Shown here: piece after piece, positions 30,036-38,990 of the stretch
Layout: each line of letters begins with the position of its first letter
Position numbering within the stretch: position 1 is the stretch's first letter
NCBI GenBank assembly: GCA_000333855.2
Contig: CM007321.1
Coordinates: forward strand, 198,543-248,487
From: Endotrypanum monterogeii
Taxonomy: Eukaryota; Euglenozoa; Kinetoplastea; Trypanosomatida; Trypanosomatidae
DNA: 49,945 nt
Reading direction: 5' to 3'
Notes under the pieces: generated by a model
Seen by the model: only the letters and a program-made list of their open reading frames with translations
What the model was told of the DNA's origin: nothing
The model's database searches: none
Translations under genes and position numbers: made by a program

Positions 30036-31403
30036 ATGCGACGCGCAGCTGCAACCGCTGGAACCACGGCGTGGTGGCGCTTGGGGCTCGCCTCACTTGT
30101 ACAAACCGAAGTCTCGTCGCCGCCGCCGCCGCCGCCGCCGCTGTTGAGCAACGCTTCTTCTGTGCCTCGTGTGCTTCAGGACGACAGGGTGACACTTGCA
30201 TCAGGGAGGCCTCTCGCCTCCGTCCCGGGAGGCCATTTGTGCCGCCTCAGCAGCCGGCCACGCTCGTTGCGCTTTCGTGCTCGCCGACTCTCCTCTTTGC
30301 GTGTGCACTGGAGTAACGAAACTGGGTACAGGGCGATTGCATCCGCACTGCCATCGCCGGTGTCTGATGCTGGATGCTCCGCATCCGATAGTCATATGAG
30401 CACAGCCTCGCCTGTACCACCGTCTCCTCTGCGAGATCGCCACACCTGCCCCGAGTGTGGCAAGCGCTTTCTTTGTGCATCAAACCTTGTGCGCCATCGC
30501 ACCACTCGCCATGGGGTTCAAGTGGCCTCTGCGGTCGATGCGGCGCGAGCACAGCTCGCCGCACGCAATGCGCAACTACAGCAAGAGCTCGCTCGCGTTC
30601 GGGCGCGCGTGAAGCTGCTCCGCGAGGGCCTTGAGAGAGTTGGCTCGAAGGAGCACGACGACGTGTCCAGTGCGTACCCCAGCGCGGTGCTGACGGGTCG
30701 CTTGGTGGAAATCGACGAAGCGGTGGAACGATCCTGGCGTCTCAGCGGACGGGGTCTGGGTACCGGTATTTCCTTTGTGAGTTGTGTCGGCACCGTCCTC
30801 GGTCCGATAGAGGTAGGAACCCTGCGCGGGGCCGCGCCGGCTTCGGCAGTCGGTGGCGCTGCCGCGGGGTCACCCGTGCTGCAGTTTTCCCTGGAGACGC
30901 ACGGGTATCGGGAGCGTCGCCCCGGTCAGCTGAAGATGTATCGAGTTCTTCTTCTTGTCCGGTACGTGGCCGGGCAGCCCTACCATCGCTCCGACACGGA
31001 CGATGGCACGAGCAGCGTGGCTGCTGCTGCACAGCTCCCCCTAAAACCTCAGGAAGGCGATGTTGTGCGAGTGCAGGGCCACTACGCCCTGCACAAGAGC
31101 TACGACATGGTGTCGAAGCAGTCCCTCGAGAATGTAGTCGTGGAGGCGGATGCGGTGGGGATGCTGCGGAAGGCACCTCCATTGGCGAAGCCGCGCCTCT
31201 CGGATCACCCCACCACAGCAGCAAGACACACAGACGCGGCCTGTTGCCGTGGCAGCGATCCCACCCCAGACTCTAACGTAGCCACGGCAGCGGCCGCAAA
31301 AAAAAAAAAAAAAAAGCGGGAAACGGTCGACGTGAAGAAAAGATTTTGTGAAAGACAAGTATTCATATCCGCACACGGAATACGTAGTGGTCGTGCACTG
31401 TGA
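30036..31403 (+). CDS. C2H2 zinc finger plus OB-fold protein, KREPA-like (mitochondrial RNA editing)
   Basis: This is a 455-aa protein. The N-terminus (MRRAAATAGTTAWWRLGLAS) is basic and lacks acidic residues, as in mitochondrial presequences. A classic C2H2 finger is formed by C138, C141, H154 and H159. A short Ala/Arg/Gln coiled coil follows (about 170-200), then an SSB-type OB-fold from about 220 to 385: GTGISFVSCVGTV, a Gly/Ala loop, VLQFSLETHG, MYRVLLLVRY, GDVVRVQGHYALHKSYDMVS and VVVEADAVGML. Zinc finger(s) plus a C-terminal OB-fold is the layout of the KREPA1-3 proteins of the kinetoplast RNA-editing catalytic complex, although those usually have two fingers. The frame passes through an oligo-A run (31299-31315, coding poly-Lys), and the final 35 residues may be altered if the run length is wrong. 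A later start at 30396 would remove the presequence. Confidence 0.6.
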   Translation: MRRAAATAGTTAWWRLGLASLVQTEVSSPPPPPPPLLSNASSVPRVLQDDRVTLASGRPLASVPGGHLCRLSSRPRSLRFRARRLSSLRVHWSNETGYRAIASALPSPVSDAGCSASDSHMSTASPVPPSPLRDRHTCPECGKRFLCASNLVRHRTTRHGVQVASAVDAARAQLAARNAQLQQELARVRARVKLLREGLERVGSKEHDDVSSAYPSAVLTGRLVEIDEAVERSWRLSGRGLGTGISFVSCVGTVLGPIEVGTLRGAAPASAVGGAAAGSPVLQFSLETHGYRERRPGQLKMYRVLLLVRYVAGQPYHRSDTDDGTSSVAAAAQLPLKPQEGDVVRVQGHYALHKSYDMVSKQSLENVVVEADAVGMLRKAPPLAKPRLSDHPTTAARHTDAACCRGSDPTPDSNVATAAAAKKKKKKRETVDVKKRFCERQVFISAHGIRSGRAL

Positions 31404-31514
31404 AAAAAAAAAAATTTTTCATAATAATAATAAGGGAGAGCGTTATCGAGATGGGCCCCGTCACACCTTCGGTTGTGGTTGTGCTCTACTCCATACGAAA
31501 TCGGGTCGTATAGG

Positions 31515-31557
<43 letters not shown>

Positions 31558-31635
31558 NNNNNNNNNNNNNNNNNNNNNNNNNNNNNNNNNNNNNNNNNNN
31601 NNNNNNNNNNNNNNNNNNNNNNNNNNNNNNNNNNN
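31558..31635. other. Assembly gap of 78 N
   Basis: Seventy-eight unresolved bases sit inside a TA dinucleotide repeat (31517-31557 on the left, 31636-31670 on the right). The true repeat length, and any sequence inside it, are unknown. Confidence 0.99.
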
Positions 31636-31675
<40 letters not shown>

Positions 31676-31986
31676 GGTGGGTGGGGGAGAGCCACCTGCT
31701 CCGCCACTGTGCCGCTTCAACACACCGAACATGAGTCCAACATTTCTCTGCTCTACGTCTCTTTTTTCCATACACACACATACACATACACAACTACCTG
31801 CATAGGTGTATCTATTGTGGATTCATTCAACCTCTTCAGTGTGTGCATCGGGTGTAACCCCCGCCGCCACCATCACCATTAACGCCCTCCGTGTGTGGTC
31901 TTTGCTCTATTTCCCATACACATATATTTGTCTCTGTAGTTGGTGTTGGGGAGACGTAGTGGAAGGGACTTTGTGTCTTTATTAGT

Positions 31987-32028
<42 letters not shown>

Positions 32029-32428
32029 CTCACTCGCTAGGGGTGTTCTCGACCCTGCATCAACGCAGACACAGAGAATCAAACTGCCTTTTATCCATCA
32101 CCGTTTCTCCCTTCCTTTCTAGAATCAAATTTTTTGTTGTTGTTGTTTGTTTGTTTTACTTGCTGAGCATACTTTGATGTATTTATTTCGCACCAGGAAA
32201 TTGTACTGAATTATTTTTTTCTAGGTGTGTTGAGAGAAAAAAAAAAACGAAAGTAGAGGGGGGCAGGGGGACGCTGAGTTGTTCAACAAAGCTGAGCATG
32301 TATGCATATTTGACCCGCTAGTTCTTTATCCCCCTTACCCCCGCCCCATCTCTGTCTCTCCCTCTCTCTCTCTGTGTGTGTGTGTGTATCGATCGACTGT
32401 TGTTGTTGTTGTTCTGCTTCTAGTTGAG

Positions 32429-32459
<31 letters not shown>

Positions 32460-32656
32460 CTGTGAGGGGAAGGGGGGAAGTTCCTGCATGCTCGTCAGTA
32501 CCCTGCCTCTCTCTCCCCCCCTCCTCGCCTCACCGGTTGTTGTTGTCGTCGTCGCCGACGTGGTGGTGGTGGTCAACGGATCCTCTACAACACACACACA
32601 CACACACGGCCATTCGTCGTGCTTGATTGTATTGTCGGTTCTTGCTTTACCTTGTC

Positions 32657-32658
32657 AG
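32657..32658 (+). promoter_or_regulatory. Candidate spliced-leader acceptor AG for the channel gene
   Basis: The segment GGTTCTTGCTTTACCTTGTC precedes this AG, and the ATG follows 14 nt later. It fixes the start at 32672 rather than at the upstream in-frame codon 32627, which would lie before the splice site. Confidence 0.5.
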
Positions 32659-32671
32659 GACACCAAAAATC

Positions 32672-35600
32672 ATGGATGTGCGTACGTCGTCGTGGCTCCA
32701 ATGGGTACGCTTGGGGCGCCGTACCGACCGGCCACAGGTGTTCATAGACAAGCACTACGGACGATCTGCGCAGCGCCTCCGATCGCTGCGGAAGTTCGTT
32801 GAGTTCCTCGACCAGCGCCACACGAATGTATCCATTTTTGGTCTCCTCTGTCACACTGTCATGGAGGTCATCGCTCTTTCTTTTTATGTGTGGACATCTC
32901 TAGAAGCGCAGGCAATGTCGGTGAGCGAGTTCAGGTGGAACCTGGAGGTCTTCATTGTCGAGGTGGTGCTGAGCATCATTTTTCTTTTCACGTGGGTCGC
33001 TCTTTTTTTTTACGAACACGATAAGAAGCGATATCTGGTCTCATGGCTTTCACTGGTGAACGCCATGACGAGTATCCCGATGATCGTGATCGGCATCGGC
33101 TCGCTCAAAGATCCGCTCTGGCGCTCCTTTTGGGTGCCGATGTACCTCCGTGTTTGGTGGCTGTCCGACTGCATCCGTGTGCTCATCGACTACCCGCAGA
33201 TTGCAAAGCACACGCCGGAAGTGTGGCGAGAAATGGCTGGCTACTTCATCCGTTTGTTCGCTGTCATGTGCACGTGCATCGGCACCCACCAAATCGTAGA
33301 GTCCTGCTCAGGGAGGTACATGGACTTGTATGACTCAACATATCTTATGATCGTCGGCTTCGCCACGATTGGGTTTGGTGACATCACCGCTATCACCACT
33401 CCGGCGCGCATTTTTATGACTGCATTCATTGTCATTGGCATCTGCATGTTCCTGCCGCTCTTCCAGCGCCTCGCTGTGATTGCCGAACGCAAACAGTTCC
33501 ACAACACCTTCACCGGCGGCGGCGGCGGCTCTGCATCGTGGCTGGGCCTCGGCGGGAAAAGCCCGCACGTCATCATCTGTGGGCAGTTCAGTGACCTCTC
33601 CGTTGATCTGCTGCTCAGAAACTTTTATGCCAGCTGGCGCAAGTACCTCGACACCTGCATCGTCCTCATGGCGCCAGAGGAGCACTCGCCAGAGGTGCGG
33701 CTGACGGCGAACCTGCCGTGGCTGAAGGGTCGCGTAACGCTCATGGTGGGTGACCCTGCGAATCCCAAAGATCTGGACCGCGCCAAGGCGCGCGAGGCCG
33801 ACGCGATATTTCTCTTCGGTGACTCGCGCTCGTCTGCCTACTATCAAGACTACACGATCATCGCGCAGTCGGTGGCCGTAAACCTCTACGACAGGGACCT
33901 GCCACAGCACCTACTGCTGCACCGCAACTGCTCGGTGAAGCAGATTAGCCCCTACGCTGCGAGTGTGTTGGAGGTAGAACGGATACTGCACCACCTGGTG
34001 GGACTCTCCATGGCACTGCCCGGTGTCGTGCCGCTCATCATCAACCTGCTGCGCACCTACGAGACGCTGCCATCAGACAAGACGCTGTCGCGGCATTGGG
34101 TGGAGCAGTACGAGTATGCGCTGCGTAACGACATGTACGGCCTGGAGATCCCTGATGCGCTGCGCGGGCGCGAGTTTCACACGCTGGCCCGCGCCTTCTT
34201 TGAGAAGGATGTAACCCTCATCGGCATCCTCAACGCGCGCAAGGTGGTACAGCTCAATCCGCGCGAGCTTGTACCCAACGCAGAGAAGCTCATCCTTATT
34301 GCGAAAACGATGAAGGTGGCCCAGGACGCCATCAACGCCATCGCACATGACTGCGAGCAGGCGTTTGGTGAGGAGATGCTCGTTGCCCCTGACCCCGATG
34401 AGCACGACCGTGCGAGACGGCAGAACGCAAACGGTCGCCACGACGACACCGACCTTGTCCGCCATGGCAGCAGCAGCCTTGGGAGTCGCAACGGCTTGGC
34501 GAAGCAGCGGTGGGAGCGATGGCCACGGCACCCCTCCTATGCCGGTTTGCCGCGATATGAAACACCCACGGTGAGCATGGCTGAACTGCCAATCGCGGCA
34601 CCGATGTCTCGGATCGCTACGGAAGAAGCTCGAGACGGCGCCGCGTCACTGGGGCCCCGCGGCGTCCCAGCGATGTCTATCGGTACCCCCGTTCCCACGA
34701 TGGCCGACGACGTTGAGTCGAGCACGGTGAGCAGCAGCAGCAGCAGTAGCAGCAGCAGCAGCATCGGCGCCCCCCGTTCGCCGTCGGAATCCATGCCTGC
34801 ATTGGTGGTGCGCAGCAAAGCCCTGGTGCGCATCGATGATGCGCTCGAACTGGAAAACCATTTCGTCGTGATTGATCTCTCCTCCGCCAAGACCAAAGAT
34901 GAGTCGAGCCGTCACGCAATGGAAGCGGTGAATACCGCCGTGGCACACGACATTTTTCATGTCGTAATGCCGGTGCGTCAGGCCTACCCCGCGAACGACA
35001 TTGTGCTGCTCACCAACGATGTCAGCTTCGCACCTTATTTCGACTACTTCTGGAATGTGCACCGCCAGGACCCGGCAAACCCTGTCAAGTACATTAGCGG
35101 CTGTGGGTTGAACACTGCCGATCTCCGCCTCTGCAACCTCGAGTGCTGCGCTGGTTGCTGCGTCTTCTACGCTGGCGACATAAGCCGCACCGGCTCCACC
35201 AGTGCCATGTCCATGCTCACCGTCTTGTCCATCAACGACCTCCTGCAAAGCAACCCCTCCTTCCCGGTCGTCGTGGAGCTTGAGGGCGTCGCCAACCTGC
35301 CGCTTTTCCCACCGTACGCTGAGGACCCGCAGTTGCGCTCCAAGGCGGAGATCGACTTCGTCTACGAACCCAACTTTATTATTGGCAACGCCGTCAGCCG
35401 CATTATGCTATTTCCAGCCCTCCAGCGAACCTACTTCATGGCCGAATTTATCGACGTCATGGACGTGCTCATCAGCGGCCATGGACCAGACAGCCCCGCG
35501 CTCGCGCGCCTGCCGCTGTCTGAAGTCAACGCGGAGCTCCAAACCTATGAGGACGTGGTTGCCCACAGCCTCAAGTTCGGCTGCCTACCCATCGCACTGC

Positions 35601-35725
35601 AGCGTCGCATTGTCGATGCCCGCAGCCCGGCCATCAACGGCCAGCGATTTGTCTTCACGAACCCGCCGCACGCGCTTCCAGTGTGCCAGCAGACGGATCT
35701 GCTTTTCTATATTACCCCTGGCTAA
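32672..35725 (+). CDS. Slo/BK-like potassium channel with RCK domains
   Basis: This is a 1017-aa protein. Six hydrophobic segments form one channel domain: S1 about 53-74, S2 91-114, S3 122-142, S4 153-172, S5 187-210 and S6 247-266. The pore loop carries the selectivity filter TIGFGD (232-237), the GFG variant of TxGYG, typical of some BK-type and prokaryotic channels. S4 has only two clear arginines (R160, R169), so voltage sensing is probably weak. The cytosolic part has a first RCK/TrkA-N-like Rossmann domain from about 300 (HVIICGQFSDLSVDLLLRNF) and a second from about 730 (HFVVIDLSSAKTKDES). They are separated by a disordered Ser-rich linker (poly-Ser near 688-698). RCK domains gate on Ca2+ or other ligands in BK channels. 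No classic calcium-bowl acidic run is seen. It would act in the plasma or an organelle membrane as a K+ efflux channel. Confidence 0.85.
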   Translation: MDVRTSSWLQWVRLGRRTDRPQVFIDKHYGRSAQRLRSLRKFVEFLDQRHTNVSIFGLLCHTVMEVIALSFYVWTSLEAQAMSVSEFRWNLEVFIVEVVLSIIFLFTWVALFFYEHDKKRYLVSWLSLVNAMTSIPMIVIGIGSLKDPLWRSFWVPMYLRVWWLSDCIRVLIDYPQIAKHTPEVWREMAGYFIRLFAVMCTCIGTHQIVESCSGRYMDLYDSTYLMIVGFATIGFGDITAITTPARIFMTAFIVIGICMFLPLFQRLAVIAERKQFHNTFTGGGGGSASWLGLGGKSPHVIICGQFSDLSVDLLLRNFYASWRKYLDTCIVLMAPEEHSPEVRLTANLPWLKGRVTLMVGDPANPKDLDRAKAREADAIFLFGDSRSSAYYQDYTIIAQSVAVNLYDRDLPQHLLLHRNCSVKQISPYAASVLEVERILHHLVGLSMALPGVVPLIINLLRTYETLPSDKTLSRHWVEQYEYALRNDMYGLEIPDALRGREFHTLARAFFEKDVTLIGILNARKVVQLNPRELVPNAEKLILIAKTMKVAQDAINAIAHDCEQAFGEEMLVAPDPDEHDRARRQNANGRHDDTDLVRHGSSSLGSRNGLAKQRWERWPRHPSYAGLPRYETPTVSMAELPIAAPMSRIATEEARDGAASLGPRGVPAMSIGTPVPTMADDVESSTVSSSSSSSSSSSIGAPRSPSESMPALVVRSKALVRIDDALELENHFVVIDLSSAKTKDESSRHAMEAVNTAVAHDIFHVVMPVRQAYPANDIVLLTNDVSFAPYFDYFWNVHRQDPANPVKYISGCGLNTADLRLCNLECCAGCCVFYAGDISRTGSTSAMSMLTVLSINDLLQSNPSFPVVVELEGVANLPLFPPYAEDPQLRSKAEIDFVYEPNFIIGNAVSRIMLFPALQRTYFMAEFIDVMDVLISGHGPDSPALARLPLSEVNAELQTYEDVVAHSLKFGCLPIALQRRIVDARSPAINGQRFVFTNPPHALPVCQQTDLLFYITPG

Positions 35726-37140
35726 GAACCACGTGGGCGCACCGCGTAACAATACATTTTGCAAAAAAAAAAAACAATTTATTTATCTATATCTATAAAT
35801 ATCCACACGTCTTCGTGAGTGTGTGTGTGTGTGTGTTCGTGTATCTTCATCTCATGCCCCTCCGTTTTTTTAGGGGAGAAGGAAACGACTTCCACCGATG
35901 CATGACGAGGCCCCCTCCCTACACACACACACACACGCACGCACGCACGCACATCATCGACCCTTTTCCATGTACAGTTTTTCGCACCCTCATGCCTATG
36001 TGTGTGCACCTCTTGGAGCGTTTCTTGGATGTAGTCATGGACTGGCCGTTACTGCTTCTCAACTTCCCTCCCCCTCCTCCCCGTTCCTGGATATGCGCAT
36101 CAAATGCTCTTGTGGCAACCGCTGAGGCGTAGAGATATATGTACTACTTCGAATGGGGGGGAGGCCATGGGTTGCCACCACCCCTATAGAGTCACCACTG
36201 CGTGCGATATAGAGAAAGAAAGCAAAAAGAAAGAGAGAGCACGCACGTTATGGCCCCGAACCGCCTGATGCGCACCACAGTGCGCCTCTCTCGTTTTTTT
36301 TTTTTTTTTTGGTTGGAGGAGGGGGTGTCCCACGCGGCGCACCTTCGAGTTTGAGGAAGGGGTGCAAGAACATATTACAGGACGGATCGGCAAGAAAAAC
36401 AGAGAAGCGCGACCTGCCCGTCCGGATGCGTGACACGTGGAAAAGTGTCTGACGAGGTGGGCGCGCAAGCAACAAGTAGAGCGGGGTGTGTAGGAGCGTG
36501 CCCCGTGCTTTTGTTGAGATGCAGCAGAAAACCAACGGGCGCCTTAATGTGATTCCTCCGATTGGTGTGCATGTCTGCTGCCTCATCGCCCTCCCTTCCC
36601 ACAGAGACACACACGATCTGCTGAGTCCTCCCCCTCGATAGCGTTGCCCGTGCGGAGCGAAGGGGGGGGGGCAAGAAGTGCTGCCGTCGTCTTCGATGAC
36701 AGAAGTGTCGCTGGCAATGACGGCACAGCCCCACTCAACCCATGCAGATGCCGCGCGCTTCACACACGAGTGCCTTAACACCAAGGAACCCGTATAGTCG
36801 GGCAGCGCTGCTCGTGTCAGTTGCGCTGCTTCTGTGCGGCGGGTGGCTCGAAGCGGCCGCCTCTGGGCATCCGACCAGTGTGTCTGCAGGGCTATCGTAT
36901 CACAGCGGATTGGCGCCAATTTTTGTTTTTACCCAAGCCCTACCTACCTCAATTGCCAGAGGCGCTGTTGCGCGCCGCTCCCCATGGCTTGCCGGATCCC
37001 ACGACAAGCGGTTGAAAGAACGGAGTAAGCCAACGTACTCAGCCCGCTCGGATGCACCCATGTTTCCGCGCGCGCGCGCGTGTGTGTGGGTGGGGGGGGG
37101 GGACTGCGTGCGTGTCTCCATTGCCACCTTCTAACATAAC
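35726..37140. other. Gene-free region after the last + strand gene
   Basis: It begins with the 3' UTR of the channel gene: poly(A) at 35764-35775, a GT run at about 35817-35838 and CA/CGCA repeats at about 35922-35950. From about 36.2 kb the sequence shows an 18-base poly(T) (about 36295-36312) and many short overlapping open frames on both strands, none convincing. Microsatellites thin out beyond about 36.1 kb. This may be where the polycistronic unit ends. Confidence 0.5.
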
Positions 37141-38270
37141 CCAAGATCAAGCATCTACCTCACCGAGAAACGACTCGATGGGATGCACTTGGTGACCCAA
37201 AGCGCATCAGCGACGGCACCGTGACGCCGCTCACGGTGGTAAGCCGTCTTGTCACTATCATCTCTTTATTGGCGTGGACCCCATCTACTCGCTACGGATC
37301 CCTAGAAAACATGTCCGACCTTGGCGCGCACCACCCCCCCCCCTGTGTGTGCGACAACGCGCGGGCCACGCGGTAATATGCGGTCATCTCTGCTACAACG
37401 AGCCTCGCATGCAGGTGAGGAACCTCTTCGCCGAGGACCCCCACCCTCTGAACATAGAGGTGTGGTGCCGCCGCCGCCCAGGTACCGCCGCGCCGCGCTA
37501 CCCCCTCGCCAGCGCCTCGGGGCTCCCGGGCGGACCCCGATCCCCGCAACACGCACAGGGGCGCCCCCGCCATGCCCCATTTTTTTTCTTCCGCAAAGCC
37601 AGAAGCAAACCGAGCGACCACACGCCATCCGCTCAAGTCCTTGCCACCAACACGCTCGTCCCCGACCTTGCGCTGTTCGTTGCCTTGCGCCGCACTGATG
37701 CCACGACGCGCCAATGCGTTGGAGCTTGGGCCCCTCAACCACAATCTGCTGCGACTTGGCCGTGTGCTGCCAACAGTGCTCCCCCCTCTCGCCGACCTCA
37801 TGCGCATCCTCGATCCCTTGTCGAAGGAAACGCCGTGGGAGCTGCGCGACTTCAAGGGCCTGTTCAGACCCCATGGCCGCGAGGCGACCCCGCGTGCGAT
37901 TCGCAAGCGCACCATGCTCACCCACGGCGCCACAACGATCGCAGTGCGGCGTCGGACTCGATGGGCCCCGTGCCACACAGGATGGCATGAGCGAAATAGC
38001 TGGCGACACCCACAGCAACCATCCTCCACGCACCCCGACGGCGTGGTGGGGGTTAAAAGACCCCTGCGACACGCTACCCCATCCACACATCGGCCTGCCT
38101 GCGCGCCAGCTACCCCCCCCCCGCCGGAAAATGCTCGCCACAAGGCCGAAAGACACGCACGTTGCAAAAGAGTTCCCCAGGTGTTGTGGCAGCCGCTGCT
38201 GGTCGCCGCCCCTGTGCCGGGCGAAAGGCGGACCGGCCGTAACGATTCCACCCTACTTGGGCCAAAAAAA
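37141..38270 (+). pseudogene. Possible remnant of a retroelement Pol region
   Basis: GC-rich coding-like sequence lies in shifting frames with no start-to-stop gene. At about 37698-37900 one + frame reads RANALELGPLNHNLLRLGRV then LPPLADLMRILDPLSKETPW. Its spacing (L-G...LP.LA.L...L..L.K..PW) resembles the connection segment between reverse transcriptase and RNase H in Pol polyproteins. Upstream (about 37180-37310) another frame has SDGTVTPLTVVSRLVTIISL. I see no YxDD or RNase H motif, so the assignment is tentative; a VIPER/TATE-type element is one possibility. Random high-GC open frames are the alternative. Confidence 0.25.
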
Positions 38271-38990
38271 TGATCCCACGCCAAGCGGGTTCCCGGAACG
38301 GCCCGCACCGCACCAAAAACAGGAAAGCACCACACACACACACCGGCACCGCAGAAAGAAAAGCCACCCAGTCCGCACCCCCCGCAGCAGAGGGGATGCA
38401 GGATTATTTTTGCGGCAGAAAAGGGGTCCCTTGCCTTTTGGGCTTCGCCTCGAATTGGGGCCCCGCCCCCCTGGCGACGCGAACCCCCCTCACCATCACA
38501 AGCCCCCCCAAGGGCACCACGGACAGGGGACGACACCCCCCGCAAAAAAAACGGCCCCACCCCACCCCCAGAACCCGCAACAGCAAAACAGCGACGAGTA
38601 ACCACCACGGAAACCCCCCAGGAAAACAAGGACCCAAGCTGCAGGCACCAGGAAGCCACAGAAAAAACAAAGCCACACCACACCGCAAGCTGGATGGAAG
38701 GCGAAAAAACGACGCACCAAGCCCGACGCCCCCGCAGAAAACCCCCGAACCGCAGCGAGGCATGATACACGCACAGCCAGCCCACACTCGGAGAATTCAT
38801 GCGCATTCGGGTGTCGACACCAGCGCCAAAAAAAAAAAGCCAGCACAGCGCCACAAAGTCGTGGAGGGGGAGGAGCCGCCCACCAGCATTCCCATAGAGC
38901 CTTTAAAAACCCAAAACCACCAGGAAAACTTGTCCGATCCCCGAACCCCATACAAAAAACAACACCCCTAAACCCCAGCAACATATTTCT
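38270..38990. other. Strongly T-depleted block
   Basis: On the + strand thymine almost disappears: the 60-base lines starting at 38521 and 38701 contain none, and those at 38341, 38581 and 38641 contain about two each. The sequence is A/C/G-rich, so the complementary strand is G/T/C-rich and A-poor. Long open frames here (such as one on the - strand, 37292-38854) are a side effect of the skew, because stop codons need A or T, and they are not called as genes. Confidence 0.6.

Larger units (their letters stand above)
31404..32671. other. Spacer with assembly gap and repeats
   Basis: No gene is seen. Long TA runs flank an N gap. Others are a GT run (31993-32027), poly(T) (about 32428-32447), a GGGGT/CCCCT-rich stretch and GTT repeats (32398-32412). 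A pyrimidine-rich segment ends in CTTGTCAG at 32657-32658, 14 nt before the channel ATG. Confidence 0.6.

Noticed and set aside
36248..36919. 223-codon open frame on the - strand
   Set aside because: It includes a poly-Lys run from a homopolymer and no recognisable domain; other frames there are also open.
37292..38854. 520-codon open frame on the - strand
   Set aside because: It overlaps the T-depleted block, where stops are rare by composition. The predicted protein is Gly/Cys/Arg/Phe-rich without any domain pattern.
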